Counted from the stretch's first letter, positions 1-10,672 are shown. The stretch is 64,000 nt of DNA from Massilia sp. H-1 (GCA_024703915.1 CP087969.1:2046001-2110000); one strand, 5' to 3'. Program-made: numbers and translations. Notes: a model not told the origin generated them from the letters alone.

Positions 1-321
1 GATCGGGCTGCAAGCCCTGCTTAAGCCAGCACTGGCGGGCGGCCTGCGCCTATCCCCAGGGCGCCGGTCGGCAAGATGCTCTCGCTCCAGCCCGGCATCG
101 ACCGCATGGGCAGCGACTACCGCGGCTTTGCGCTGGACCAGGCCGACCCGCAGGTGTGCCGCCAAGCATGTATCGGCGAGGCGGCCTGCCGCGCCTACAC
201 GTATGTCAATCCGGGCCTCAAAGGACCGAAGGCAATGTGTTTCCTGAAAAACGCCGTACCGCGCCCGAGCCAGAACGCCTGTTGCACCTCGGGCGAGGTC
301 ATCGACGAGAACCGGCGCTGA
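1..321 (+). CDS. PAN/Apple-domain protein, C-terminal part (gene starts before the window)
   Basis: This is the 3' end of a gene cut by the window edge. It opens in frame 2, passes through the corrupted hexamer at 19-26 (GCTTAAGC for GCCGGC) and continues in the frame that ends at TGA 319-321. The readable part contains PGIDRMGSDYRGF followed by a cysteine pattern (VCRQAC, AAC, AMCFLK, ACC) that matches PAN/Apple modules, which bind protein or carbohydrate partners in secreted proteins. The Pro/Ala-rich stretch before it looks like a linker. The upstream domains, and so the real function, cannot be seen. An ATG at 76 could be mistaken for a start, but the frame is open upstream once the hexamer is corrected. 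Confidence 0.65.
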
Positions 322-479
322 CCGCTGTTCCCGCCACGTCGTTCCCGCGCAGGCAGGAACGACGTGCCTGACTTAGCGGCATAAGCCCGGGTTGGCAGGT
401 TTGGCGTTGTTTGATACCGATTTTCCGACTCTCTGGTTGAGATCCGATAGAATCGCCGAATATCAACCGACTCTATTCC

Positions 480-1195
480 ATGTTTACCAACGCTAGTAAG
501 TCCAACCATCTTCGCGTCCACGCCGTCATCATCGACCTCGACGGCACCATGCTCGATACCGTGCCCGACTTTCACGTCGCGATCAACCGCATGCGCGCCG
601 ACCTGGACCTGGCGCCGATCACCACGGACGCCGTCGGTCTGCTGGTCGGCAAGGGCTCGGAAAACCTGATCCGGGGCGTACTCGCGCTCGATCTGGCGCC
701 GTCCGCCGTCGAGCAGCATTTCGACGCTGCCATGGCGTCCTATCAGCGCCACTATCTGGCAATCAATGGCAACCACAGTGCCCTGTACACGGACGTGATC
801 GCCTCTAGCCTCGACGCGATGAAGGAACAAGGTTTGCGCATGGCTTGCGTCACCAACAAGCCGATCGCCTTTGCCACCCCGCTGCTGGCGCAAAAGGGCC
901 TGACGCCGTATTTCGAGGTTGTCTACGGCGGCGATTCCCTGCCCCGCAAAAGCCCGATCCGATGCCCTTGCTCCAGGTGTGTGCCGATTTCGGCCTCGAT
1001 CCGCACCAGGTGGTGGCCATCGGCGATTCCTCGAATGACGCCGAGGCGGCGCGCGCCGCCGGTTGCTTCGTGCTGACAGTACCGTATGGTTACAACCACG
1101 GACAATCTATACACGAAACCGATTCCGATGGTATAGTTACCACGCTGTTAGAAGCAGCAAACCTGATTAGTTCGCACAACATCACCGCAAACTGA
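480..1195 (+). CDS. gph: Phosphoglycolate phosphatase (HAD family)
   Basis: HAD-superfamily phosphatase of about 237 residues that hydrolyses 2-phosphoglycolate. Motif I is IIDLDGTMLDT near residue 20 (nucleophile and acid Asp), motif II is the CVTNKP region, the lysine motif is KPDP, and motif IV is IGDSSND. One A is missing from an A-run near 947 (RKSPIRC should read RKKPDPM), which breaks the frame. The C-terminal half is read in the +2 frame to TGA 1193-1195. Gene and length are otherwise normal for Gph. Its position just upstream of trpE is the usual beta-proteobacterial arrangement, and the 190-bp gap to trpE holds the trp leader. Confidence 0.93.
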
Positions 1196-1206
1196 ACCAC
1201 AAATAC

Positions 1207-1293
1207 ATGTTTTTCATCAAAAAACACAATGTCACACAAACAGGCTCGATTGAGGCCTGGCTTTGGCGACGCTGGCAATCCTGGGCTAAGTAA
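1207..1293 (+). CDS. trpL: trp operon leader peptide
   Basis: A 28-codon open frame from ATG 1207 to TAA 1291-1293 ends in WLWRRWQSWAK. Four Trp codons (1258, 1264, 1273, 1282) fall within nine codons. Trp is rare, so this density directly upstream of trpE, followed by a terminator-like hairpin at 1307-1340, is the signature of a transcription-attenuation leader peptide. The peptide itself would have no function: slow translation at the Trp codons when charged tRNA-Trp is scarce would change RNA folding and let polymerase continue into trpE. The ATG has no strong Shine-Dalgarno. The frame contains no homopolymer-dependent shift within the Trp cluster. Confidence 0.8.
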   Translation: MFFIKKHNVTQTGSIEAWLWRRWQSWAK

Positions 1294-1340
1294 CCCGTAT
1301 TGATTGCTGTCGGCTGCCCACGTGCGTCGACAGGTTTTTT
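1267..1340 (+). promoter_or_regulatory. trp attenuator (antiterminator and terminator arms)
   Basis: Two alternative pairings can be drawn. Terminator: CTGTCGGC (1307-1314) pairs with GTCGACAG (1326-1333), followed by TTTTTT (1335-1340). Antiterminator: CGAC (1267-1270) and CAATC (1276-1280) in the Trp-codon region pair with GATTG (1302-1306) and GTCG (1309-1312), which hides the 5' arm of the terminator. Translation of the leader would decide between them. The pairings are read from sequence; their regulatory meaning is inferred from known trp attenuators. The trpE start lies 45 bp after the T-run. Confidence 0.7.
1307..1340 (+). terminator. Intrinsic terminator of the trp leader
   Basis: An 8-bp stem (one G-U pair) with an 11-nt loop is followed directly by G and six T residues. 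It lies between the leader peptide and trpE, so it acts as the attenuator rather than as an operon end. Confidence 0.72.
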
Positions 1341-1384
1341 GAAACCCACCGCCCGCACTTACGCCTGGCGGCATGGAGAAAAGC

Positions 1385-2894
1385 ATGACCGAACTCGAAT
1401 TCAAATCGTTGGCCAACGAAGGCTACAACCGTATTCCATTGATCGTGGAAGCGTTCGCCGATCTGGAAACACCCCTCACGCTCTACCTCAAGCTGGCCCA
1501 GACCCAGAACGCTCTAAGCAAAAACACCTTCCTGCTCGAATCGGTGGTCGGCGGCGAACGCTTCGGCCGCTATTCCTTCATCGGCCTGCTTAAGCCACGA
1601 CCGTGCTGCGCACCTTTGGCCGCCGCACCGAGATCGTCAAGAACGGCGCCGTGATCGAGACCCACGAAGGCAACCCGCTCGACTTCATCGAGCAGTACCA
1701 GGCCCGCTTCAAAGTCGCTGCTGCGCCCTGGCCTGCCGCGTTTTTGCGGCGGCCTGGCTTAGCTACTTCGGCTACGACACCGTGCGCCACATCGAACGCA
1801 AACTGGCCGAGAGCCAGCCGAAGGACGATCTGGGCCTGCCCGACATCCAGCTGATGGTGACCGAGGAACTGGCTGTCATCGATAACCTGTCCGGCAAGCT
1901 GTATCTGATCGTGTACGCCGACACCAGCATGCCGGAAGCGTTTTCCAAAGCGCGCCAGCGCCTGAAAGACCTGCGCATGATGCTGCGCCGAGGCGTCGAC
2001 GCTCCCGTCACATCGAGCTCGGTGCGGACCGAGGCGGTGCGCGACTTCCAGCAAAGAGGATTACCTCAAAGCCGTCGCCCGCGCCCACGAATACGTGATG
2101 GCTAAGCGACTTGATGCAGGTGCAGATCGGCCAGCGCATCCGCAAGCCGTACGTCGACAACCCATTGACGCTGTACCGCGCTGCGCTCGCTCAATCCGTC
2201 GCCGTACATGTACTTCTATAACTTCGGCGACATGCAGATCGTCGGCGCTTCGCCCGAGATCCTGGTGCGCAACGAGACGGCCTCCGACGGCAGCAAGAAA
2301 GTCACGCTGCGTCCGATCATGCTTAGCACCCGTCCGCGCGGCGCGACCCCGGAACGCGACGCCGAACTGTCCAAAGAACTGCTGGCCGATCCAAAAGAGA
2401 TCGCCGAACACGTGATGCTGATCGACCTGGCCCGCAACGACCTTGGCCGCATCTCCGAGATCGGCAGCGTCAAAGTCACCGAACGCCTGGTCGTCGAAAA
2501 ATACTCGCACGTGCAGCACATCGTCTCGAACGTCGAAGGCAAGCTCAAAGACGGCATGTCGAATCTGGACGTGCTGCGCGCCACTTTCCCGGCCGGTACC
2601 CTGACCGGTGCGCCGAAAGTGCGCGCCATGGAAGTGATCGACGAACTGGAGCCGACCAAGCGCGGCATCTACGGCGGCGCCTGCGGCTACCTGTCGTTCG
2701 GTGGCGAGATGGATGTGGCAATCGCGATCCGGACCGGCGTGATCAAGGACGGCATGCTGTATGTGCAGGCCGCGGCCTAAGCATCGTGGCCGACTCGATC
2801 CCGGAAATGGAATGGCAGGAAACTGAAAACAAGGCGCGTGCAGGTTCTGCGCGCGGCCGAGCAAGTGCAAGACGGCCTGGATGGGGAGCTCTGA
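1385..2894 (+). CDS. trpE: Anthranilate synthase component I
   Basis: Makes anthranilate from chorismate with the TrpG glutaminase, the first committed step of tryptophan synthesis. The start at 1385 ([10 protein letters not shown]) is preferred to the in-frame ATG at 1373 because GGAG sits about 8 bp before it. The feedback-inhibition motif LLESVVGG is near residue 50. The chorismate-binding C-terminal domain shows [36 protein letters not shown] and GGACGYLSF. The frame is broken by corrupted GCCGGC sites at 1588, 1757, 2101, 2325 and 2775 and by small slips near 1725, 2050, 2190 and 2835. Corrected length is about 500 residues, normal for TrpE. It ends one base before trpG starts. Confidence 0.95.
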
Positions 2895-2895
2895 C

Positions 2896-3460
<565 letters not shown>

Positions 3461-3472
3461 CCTGGAACCATC

Positions 3473-4503
3473 ATGCCGATTACCCCACAAGAAGCCCTGC
3501 TGCGCTGCATCGAACACCGCGAAATTTTCCACGACGAGATGCTGCACCTGTTCCCTGCCAGATCATGTCCGGCGAAATGTCCCCGACCATGATCGCCGCG
3601 CTTACGCTCGGCCTGCGCGTCAAGAAGGAAACCATCGGCGAGATCGCCGCCGCCGCGCAAGTGATGCGCGAGTTTTCGACCAAGGTGCCGATGGCCGACA
3701 CCACCAACCTGCTCGACATCGTCGGCACCGGTGGCGACGGCGCGCATACCTTCAATATTTCCACTGCCTCGATGTTTGTCGCCGCTGCCCATGCGCGCGT
3801 GGCCAAGCATGGCGGGCGCAGCGTGTCCTCGTCGTCCGGCAGTGCGGACGTGCTCGAGTCGCTGGGCGCCAATATCAACCTCAAGCCGGAACAGATCGCG
3901 CAGTCGATCGCGCAGACCGGGATCGGCTTCATGTTCGCGCCGAACCACCACGCGGCGATGAAGCACGCGGCGCCCGTGCGCCGCGAACTGGGCGTGCGCA
4001 CGATCTTTAATATTCTCGGTCCGCTGACCAATCCTGCCGGTGCGCCGAATATCCTGATGGGCGTGTTCCATCCCGACCTGGTCGGTATTCAGGTGCGGGT
4101 CCTGCAGCGCCTTGGTGCGCAGCACGCGGTCGTCGTCTGGGGACGCGACAATATGGACGAAGTCTCGCTGGGCGCTGCCACCATGGTCGGGGAACTGGTC
4201 AATGGCGAGATCCGCGAGTACGAAATTCATCCTGAGGATTTCGGCTTGCAGATGATCGCGAGCCGTAATCTCAAGGTGGCCGATTCGGTTGAGTCGAAAG
4301 CCAAGATGATGGAGGCGCTTAGCGGGGAACCGGGAGCGGCTTACGACATCGTGGCGCTCAATGCGGGGACGGCGCTGTATGCGGCTGGCGTGGTTGGCTC
4401 CATTGAGGATGGCTTGAAGAAGGCACGTTCCACGATCGAGTCCGGCGCAGCAAAAGCCAAGCTGACCCAATTCGTCGAAGTCACTCAGCAACTCGGCAAC
4501 TGA
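3473..4503 (+). CDS. trpD: Anthranilate phosphoribosyltransferase
   Basis: Transfers phosphoribose from PRPP to anthranilate. The start at 3473 ([10 protein letters not shown]) gives the usual N-terminal helical domain. The [14 protein letters not shown] loop binds PRPP, followed by [18 protein letters not shown] and the LGPLTNPA motif. A two-base surplus near 3556 (LFPARSC for LFRQIMSGEM) is the only break. This break does not look like a GCCGGC site. The rest of the frame is intact to TGA 4501-4503, about 343 residues. Third gene of the trp operon. Confidence 0.95.
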
Positions 4504-4527
4504 CATCGCCCTCGCGCAGGCAGGGGC

Positions 4528-4562
4528 CTATAGCACGCTTGCTCTGAGCGAACGTGCTATAG
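4528..4562. repeat. Inverted repeat between trpD and the LysE-type gene
   Basis: CTATAGCACG (4528-4537) and CGTGCTATAG (4553-4562) are perfect arms around 15 nt that can form a smaller GCTC/GAGC hairpin. There is no T-run, so it is a poor intrinsic terminator. It may be an mRNA-processing or stability element inside the trp transcript, or an intergenic repeat family. Confidence 0.6.
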
Positions 4563-4601
4563 ATCCCCGCCTTCGCGAGGACGATGTGGTGGAGACTCAT
4601 C

Positions 4602-5234
4602 ATGTTCGGCATTCACGACCTCACCTTATTCATCATCTCCGGCCTGCTGCTCAACATCATGCCGGGGCCTGATTCGCTCCTGATCATGACGCGCAGCGCC
4701 ACGCAGGGTTGGCGCGCGGGCGTTGCGGCGGTGATGGGCATTTGCACGGGCACGATGGTGCACGTGCTGGCTGCAGCCATCGGCCTGTCCGCCATCCTTG
4801 CCACGTCGGCAACCGCGTTCATGGTCGTCAAGATCGTCGGCGCGGCGTACATCCTGTACATGGCCGTGGGTCTGCTGCTCAGCAAACGCAAAGACCCCGC
4901 CAAGGCGACCACGATCCCGCCGCTGCCCTACCGCAAAATCTATCTCCAGGGCTTGCTGACCAACGTCCTGAATCCGAAGGTGGCGATCTTTTTCCTCGCC
5001 TTCGTGCCGCAGTTTATCGATGCCGGTGCTGCCAGCAAGCCGCTCGCCTTCGTCATCCTGGGCTGCATCTTCAATTTCAACGGCATGCTGTGGTCCGTCG
5101 CGCTGGCGGTCTTCACCGGCATGGCCAGCGCGCGCCTGAAAGTCTCGCCAGCCGTATCGCTGTGGCTCAATCGCGTCACCGGCGGCCTGTTCGTCTGGCT
5201 CGGCATCAAGCTGGCGCTCTCCAAACAACACTGA
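4602..5234 (+). CDS. LysE/RhtB-family amino-acid exporter
   Basis: Inner-membrane exporter of about 210 residues with six hydrophobic segments. The N-terminal signature [20 protein letters not shown] matches the RhtB/LysE family, and [20 protein letters not shown] is the other conserved block. The start at 4602 is chosen because GGAG lies about 8 bp upstream; an in-frame ATG at 4584 would add six residues. The gene is intact. It sits between trpD and trpC, 12 bp before trpC, so it is probably transcribed with the trp genes. Export of tryptophan or a pathway intermediate is a reasonable guess from position only; the substrate is not known. Confidence 0.9.
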   Translation: MFGIHDLTLFIISGLLLNIMPGPDSLLIMTRSATQGWRAGVAAVMGICTGTMVHVLAAAIGLSAILATSATAFMVVKIVGAAYILYMAVGLLLSKRKDPAKATTIPPLPYRKIYLQGLLTNVLNPKVAIFFLAFVPQFIDAGAASKPLAFVILGCIFNFNGMLWSVALAVFTGMASARLKVSPAVSLWLNRVTGGLFVWLGIKLALSKQH

Positions 5235-5245
5235 ATCGATCCATC

Positions 5246-6046
5246 ATGTCCGACATTCTCAACAAGATCCTCGCAGTCAAAGCCGACGAAGTGGCGGCCG
5301 CAAAAAGCACCGCGACCTGGCCAGCCTGCGCCGTGAAGTCGAATCCGACGCCGAGGGCCGCCGCGCCATCCGCGGCTTTGAAGCGAGCCTGCGCCGCCAC
5401 ATCGCGGCTTAAGCAATGCGGGCGTGATCGCCGAAGTGAAAAAGCGTCGCCGTCCAAGGGCGTGCTGCGCGCCGATTTTCGCCCGGCGAACATCGCTGAG
5501 AGCTATGCCCGCCACGGTGCGGCATGCCTGTCGGTGCTCACCGATGTCCAGTTCTTCCAGGGCGACGTGAACTACCTCAAGCAGGCGCGCGCCGCCTGCG
5601 AGATCCCGGTGCTGCGCAAGGACTTCATGATCGACATGTACCAGGTCTATGAGGCGCGCGCCATGGGCGCCGATGCGATCCTCTTGATCGTGTCGGCACT
5701 CGATCACGGCCTGATGGCGGAACTGGAAGCCTGCGCGCTGGAACTGGGAATGGACGTGCTGGTGGAAGTGCACGACGGCGACGAACTGACCGCCGCGCTG
5801 AAACTGCGTACGCCCCTGGTGGGCATCAACAACCGCAATCTGCGCACCTTCGACGTGTCGCTCGAGACGACGCTGGGCCTGCTGCCGCGCATCCCGAAAG
5901 AGAAACTGGTGGTGACCGAATCCGGCATCCTGGCCCCGGCGGATGTGAAACGCATGCGCGATGCCCACGTGCACGCGTTCCTGGTCGGCGAAGCCTTCAT
6001 GCGCGCGCCGGAACCAGGCGTCGAACTGCAACGCCTGTTCAGCTAA
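5246..6046 (+). CDS. trpC: Indole-3-glycerol phosphate synthase
   Basis: Closes the indole ring in tryptophan synthesis (CdRP to indole-3-glycerol phosphate). TIM-barrel protein of about 267 residues. [16 protein letters not shown] carries the catalytic Glu and Lys, [17 protein letters not shown] the second Lys, [16 protein letters not shown] and VTESGI the phosphate- and substrate-binding loops. Breaks: a slip near 5304 ([18 protein letters not shown] expected), the corrupted GCCGGC at 5407-5414 (HIAAGNAGVIAE expected) and a base-run slip near 5450. Last visible gene of the operon. Its TAA (6044-6046) overlaps the stop of the convergent M61 gene. Confidence 0.94.
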   Translation: MSDILNKILAVKADEVAAAKSTATWPACAVKSNPTPRAAAPSAALKRACAATSRLKQCGRDRRSEKASPSKGVLRADFRPANIAESYARHGAACLSVLTDVQFFQGDVNYLKQARAACEIPVLRKDFMIDMYQVYEARAMGADAILLIVSALDHGLMAELEACALELGMDVLVEVHDGDELTAALKLRTPLVGINNRNLRTFDVSLETTLGLLPRIPKEKLVVTESGILAPADVKRMRDAHVHAFLVGEAFMRAPEPGVELQRLFS

Positions 6047-7883
6047 CGCGGACCTGGTTTAGCGGAGTGCGCTCGGACGGCCGCTTTTTTGCGGTCGTCT
6101 GTCAGCGACAGTGTGATGCCGGGCACACGATCCCCCTGCAGCTTGACGTTGAACGTCATCAGCTCGTCGCGCCGGAAGGCGTGCACGACCACGGTCTCGC
6201 CCACCTTGTAGCGCGCCAGCAGCCCGTCAACGACGGACGGCGCGCCAGTCACGCGCAAGCCATCGATCGCCATCAGCACATCGCCCGCCGACAGCCCCGC
6301 ACGGTGCGCGGCACCGCCCTCGTGGACTTGGGTCAGCTTGACGTCGTTGCCATCGCGCCCCAGACCGGCATCGAACGACGGCTTGCTGCCGCGCCGCTCA
6401 TCTTCCAGCGTGACGCCGAACGGCGCATACAGCTTGGCCAGCGGCAGTTCAACGGTGCCGCGCACGTAGCGTTCGAACATCGGTTTGAGCTTCGCGCCGC
6501 TGATCTCATCGAACAGCGCCTCGACTTCCGCCTCGGTCACACCGCGCCCGCCGCTCGTATAGAAATCGCGGCCGAAGCGCTGCCACAGAGCCAGCATCAC
6601 ATCGTCGAGCGACTTCTTGCCGCCGGTCTTGGCGCGAATCGTCAGGTCGAATGCCAGCGCGATCAGCGAGCCCTTGCCGTAATAGCTGACGATGGCGTTC
6701 GGCGCATTCTCGTCCTGCCGGTAGTATTTGCTCCAGGCGTCGAAACTGGAATCGGCCACGCTTTGCTTGGTCCGTCCGCTGCCGCGCAACACACCGGCAA
6801 CCGCCTTGCCAAGCAGTTTGAGGTAAGCCGCTTCGCCAATGATGCCGCTGCGGACCAGCATCAGGTCGTCGTAGTAACTGGTAAAGCCTTCGAACAGCCA
6901 AAGCAGCGGCGTATAGGTCTCGCTCTGCAGATCGTAAGGCGCGAACACGGCTTAAGCTTGATGCGCTTGACGTTCCAGGTATGGAAATACTCGTGGCTGC
7001 ACAGTCCCAGGAACTTGAGGTAGCCGTCGCTGATTTCGGCCGACTTGGGCGTGGCGGTGGTCGGCAGATCGGCGCGCGCAAATGAGCGCGGTCGAGGCCC
7101 GGTGTTCCAGGCCGCCATAGCCGTCACCGACCGCCAGGGTAAGGAACACGTAGCGGTCCATCGGCGCGCGCTTGGTGCGCGGCTCGAAGAACGCGATCTG
7201 CGCTTCGCAGATGGCCTTGAGGTCGGCCTGCAGGCGTGCCATGTCCAGATTGGGCACGCGTCCGGAGATCACGATGTCGTGCGGGACGCCGTGCGCCTTG
7301 AAGCTGGCCAGCGCGAAGTCGCCCATCTCGACCGGGTGGTCGATCAGCTCATCGTAATTGGCCGCGACATAGGTACCGAAGCCATAACGCTTCGCGCCCA
7401 GTTCCGGCATCGAGGTCGCCACGCGCCACGTTTTGGCGGCCGCATCGGCGGGACGGCGGATGTCCACCTCGTGCGCCAGTGCTTCCTGCCCGACCACGCG
7501 CAGACACACGCTGGTGCCGTTGAAGAAGCCGTGGGTCTGGTCCAGATGGGCCGCGCGGACCGACAGGTCCCAGGCATAGACTTCGTAGACCACCGTGAGC
7601 GCGCCGTCCACAGGCGCGGCGCGCCATGAATGCTTGTCCAGTTTGGTGAGCGCGACCGCGCGTCCGTTCTGACTCGGCGCGGATCTGCACGACATTGCGC
7701 GCAATTCGCGGATCATGTAGCTACCCGGGATCCACGCTTAAGCAGCGCGAACTCCTGTCCCTCGGCTGCGGGAGCCGCCACGTGGATGGTCACCTCGAAC
7801 AGGTGCGCCGCGAGGTCTTTGGGATCGATGGCGTACTGGATAGCCGCCTGTTTTTTTGTCGTGGTTTTTTTCATAATTTTCAT
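6043..7883 (-). CDS. M61-family glycyl aminopeptidase with C-terminal PDZ domain
   Basis: Zinc metallopeptidase of the M61 family, about 600 residues. N-terminal beta domain includes [18 protein letters not shown] and GYGGLEHR. The catalytic motif is [14 protein letters not shown] with the third ligand Glu in [15 protein letters not shown] domain follows ([20 protein letters not shown]). The start is ATG 7883-7881, overlapping the TGA of the upstream nucleotidyltransferase gene, which suggests translational coupling; a second ATG is at 7874. Corrupted GCCGGC sites at about 6951 (IKPAVFAPYD expected) and 7736 (ALPAWIPG expected), plus slips near 7085 and 7670, break the frame. No signal peptide is visible, so it is probably cytoplasmic. 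Confidence 0.9.
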
Positions 7884-8484
7884 ACTTGTCCGCCCACCGG
7901 GAGTGTACCGGTTTTATTTAGATCCGAGGGGGTATCTATATCGCGCAATATGCCCGGATCGTCGACGGGAACCGCGGTCACTGCTTCCGCGGCGAGCAAG
8001 GCACGCGCGCCCTGGTCGCCCTGCAGCGCCAGCAAGCGCGGTAAATACGCGGCGCTGAAGGCGACCGGGTTGCCGCGCTGCCCGCCATGAAACGGCGCGG
8101 CGATGCTGCTGCCGATGGCCAGCGCATGGTGCAAGGCGAGGATAGTCGATGGGGCCACATAGGGCATGTCGCCCAGGCCGATGATCCAGCCGATGGGCGT
8201 CGGGTGCGCACTGCAGGCCGCGCACCAGGGAGGCAGCCATGCCGCTGCTTAAGCATCGGGACAGAGCGCGATCTCGCAGCCTACTGCGCGCAGGGCGTCG
8301 GCCACTTCGCCTTCGGCAGGCACCACGGCGATCACACGGGGGGAGGACGGCGAGCATGGCACGCGCGCTGGCGGCAACCACGAGGGAGCCGCCAGGCAGT
8401 GCCGCGAGCAGTTTGTTGCGCTGGCCAGACGGGTCGAAGCGCTGGCCACGGCCGAGCAGCGAGCAGCAGTCCTGTCGTATTCAT
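7880..8484 (-). CDS. MobA/MocA-like nucleotidyltransferase
   Basis: About 200-residue NTP-transferase fold protein, similar to MocA/MobA enzymes that attach CMP or GMP to molybdopterin. The N-terminus MNTTGLLLAAGRGQRF has the nucleotide-binding LAAGxGxRF loop. CPDAGSGMAASL, GWIIGLGDMPYV (metal-binding Asp) and GQRGNPVAFS are the other family blocks, ending with DDPGILRDIDTPSDL. Breaks occur near 8445 (one G lost in AAGRG), 8340, 8249 (corrupted GCCGGC in DAGSG) and 8195. The TGA overlaps the ATG of the M61 gene. Which cofactor or sugar it modifies cannot be told from sequence. Confidence 0.85.
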
Positions 8485-8506
8485 CGACGGCTGCGCGCGC
8501 GGCGAC

Positions 8507-9230
8507 TTACTTTACGGTCTTGAGCTTGGCCTCGAGGCCGCAGGGTATCGATCGCGCCGGGAATGCGGGTGCCGTCAGTGAAGAAGATCGCAGGCGTGGC
8601 GTTGATGCCGTAGCGCTGCGCCAGCGCCGAAATCTTGGCGTTTGGCGTTTCGCAGTTGGCCAGTGTTAAGGGCGCCATCTTCCCGTCAACCATCCACTCG
8701 TCCCAGGCCTTGTTGCGGTCGGCCGAGCACCAGATCGCCTTCGACTTCACGAACGAGTCGTCGGACAGGATGTTGAGCATGAAGGTGTAGACGGTGATGT
8801 TGTCGACTTCCTTGAGCGTGGTCTTGCGGAAGTGCTTGCAGTAGCCGCAGTTCGGGTCTTCGAAGATGGCGATGACGCGCTTGCCGTCGCCCTTGACCAT
8901 TTTCAGCGCGCTGTCGAGCGGCAGATCCTTGAAATTGATCTTGTTGACGATTTCCAGGCGCGCCTTGGTCAGGTTCTGGCGGGTGCGCGTGTTGAACATC
9001 TGGCCGAAGAACAGGTACTCGCCGTTCTTGTCGGTGTAGATGATATTACCGTCGGCGACGATCTCGTACAGGCCCGCGTACGGGGTCGGCTTGACCGACA
9101 CGATCTTGGCGCCGTCGCCCAGGCGGGGCTCGACCACTTTGCGCAGGTTCGCCTCGACTGTGCCTTCGGCGGCAGTACAGGATACAACCGCGCAAGCGAG
9201 GGACAGTAGGGCGACTTTCGTTTTCAGCAT
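8507..9230 (-). CDS. dsbC: Thiol:disulfide interchange protein DsbC
   Basis: Periplasmic disulfide isomerase of about 240 residues. A signal peptide (MLKTKVALLSLACAVVSC) precedes the dimerisation domain (LFFGQMFNT region) and the thioredoxin-fold domain with the active site FEDPNCGYCKHF and the cis-Pro loop INATPAIFFTDG. The extreme C-terminus is shifted near 8542; corrected it reads LEAKLKTVK and stops at TAA 8509-8507. It follows the ubiH-like gene by 23 bp and is probably cotranscribed with it. Confidence 0.93.
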
Positions 9231-9253
9231 GGCATCTCCGGAATATGCAGCAG

Positions 9254-10478
9254 TTATTTACCCATCGCGTGCGACATCAGGCGACGCTTGAGCATAGGCA
9301 ATTTATCGAGCAAGTTTAATCCCAAATTGCGGGCGATGCGAACCGGCTCAAGGTTTGTGGCAAACAGGCGGGCCAAACCATCGGTCGCCAGTTGCATTAG
9401 TAATATGTCTTCCTTGCGCGAGCGCGCGTAGCGCGCCAGCACACGCTCGTCGCCGATGCTGCGCTGTTCTTCGCGACGGCCACGGCCGTCAGCAGATCGG
9501 CCACGTCGGCAAAGCCCAGATTCATGCCATGGCTTAGCCAGCGGATGGACCACGTGCGCGGCGTCGCCGATCAGGGCCACGCGCGGCGCGACGATGGTGT
9601 GCGGGCGGATCAGCGCCAGCGGCAAGGCCTTGACCGTTTCCGGCTGCAGCGGCCGCAGGGTACCGAGTTTTTCTTCGGCCAGCACCGACAGGCGCACCGC
9701 CAGCTCGCCCAGCGATTCGTTCATGATGGTCTCGGCCAGCCCGTCCGGTGCGGACCAGACCAGCGACACCCGGTCGCCCGGCAGCGGCAGCAGCGCGACA
9801 ATGCCTTCGGCGCCGGTAAACCACTGGAAGGCGGCGCCGTGGTGCGGCTTCTCGCACGAGAAATTGGTGACGATGGCGCGCTGATGATACGAGCGGTAGT
9901 CGATGCCGATGTCGCACTGGCCGCGCACCCAGGACTGGCCGCCGTCGGCGCCGACCACCAGGCTGGCGCGGATGCCGGCTGCCGTCGTCGAGGGCCACGC
10001 TGGCGCCGCTGTCGTCAGCGTTCAGGCTGACGGCGCGGCCGCTCACGATTTGTACCTTGGGTGCGAACTTGAGGGCGGCGTCGAGCGCCTGATTGAGGTT
10101 GCGGTCTTCGACGATCCACGCCAGCGCGCCGACGTGGGCGCCAAAAGCGTCGAACGCCAGGCCGCCGGCTTGCGCGCCGTCGCCGCCGACCACCATGGTG
10201 TCGACCACGGCGACGCGGGCCGCATCGAGCGCGTCCCATACCTTGAGCGAGGACAGCAGCGTGTGCGCGGTGTGATTGACCGCGTAGACGCGCACGTCCC
10301 ACGGCTGTTCGCCGCTGGCGGATGCGGCCGGGGCCGGGCTAGGCTGGCGGCACCAGCAGCGTCACGCTATGGCTTAGCCTGGGCAGAATCCGAGCGCGGC
10401 TGTTTTGGCGATGGCGCCGTTGCCGACAATGCAAATATCGGTCTGGCGCGGCGCCTGGGTTGTCTTTTTGCTTGTCAT
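9254..10478 (-). CDS. UbiH/COQ6-family FAD monooxygenase
   Basis: Flavoprotein hydroxylase of about 400 residues, of the family that hydroxylates the ubiquinone ring. The FAD-binding Rossmann motif IVGNGAIAKTAALGFAQAGH is at the N-terminus, RVYAVNHTAHTLL follows, and the C-terminal FAD motif is ALIGDAAHVVHPLAGHGMNLG. Breaks: corrupted GCCGGC at about 9535 (LAGHG) and 10372 (QAGHS), a possible one near 10341, an extra base near 9975 and a slip near 9470. Which ring carbon is hydroxylated (UbiH, UbiF or UbiI role) cannot be decided here. First gene of the minus-strand run ubiH-like, dsbC, mobA-like, M61. Confidence 0.88.
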
Positions 10479-10557
10479 GCAACGCATTATAGCGGCAACA
10501 AACAACACCGTTTCTACCTGAATTCAGCCATTTTTCAAGAAAAGTTGTTGGTCGGCC

Positions 10558-10586
10558 TTGCAAACGCATGGTCGGGTGTCTATAAT
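10558..10586 (+). promoter_or_regulatory. Promoter of tRNA-Phe
   Basis: TTGCAA (10558-10563) and a consensus TATAAT (10581-10586) are separated by 17 bp, 10 bp before the tRNA. This is the clearest sigma-70 promoter I see in the window. Confidence 0.82.
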
Positions 10587-10596
10587 CATGCCTCTT

Positions 10597-10672
10597 GGCC
10601 TGGTAGCTCAGTTGGTAGAGCAGAGGATTGAAAATCCTTGTGTCGGTGGTTCGATTCCGCCCCGGGCCACCA
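10597..10672 (+). tRNA. tRNA-Phe (GAA anticodon)
   Basis: A 76-nt cloverleaf can be drawn. The acceptor stem GGCCTGG pairs with CCGGGCC, the D arm contains AGCTCAGTTGGTAGAGC, the anticodon stem-loop GAGGATTGAAAATCCTT carries GAA, the T arm contains GGTTCGATTCC, and CCA is encoded. It is flanked by its own promoter and an intrinsic terminator. No other tRNA or rRNA is seen in the window. Confidence 0.95.

Noticed and set aside
1588..1595. GCTTAAGC strings as a dispersed mobile or stop-inserting element, or as programmed recoding signals
   Set aside because: They replace, rather than add to, a GCCGGC that the protein family requires. They vary in length and spelling and are found equally in housekeeping genes. 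A read-error explanation accounts for all cases.
1385..2894. trpE and most other genes as pseudogenes from genome decay
   Set aside because: Frames are recovered by correcting one hexamer or a homopolymer, with conserved motifs intact on both sides. Real decay would not favour one palindrome.
4315..4323. GCGCTTAGC in trpD as another corrupted site
   Set aside because: It is in frame, gives an acceptable ALSGEPG, and no change is needed. The same holds for CTTTAAGC at about 37840 in the kinase and TGCTTAGA at 12928.
9969..9976. GCCGGC in the ubiH-like gene as an intact, unmodified site
   Set aside because: The frame there needs one base fewer (DDGSRIRAS expected), so the hexamer is itself probably created by an error.
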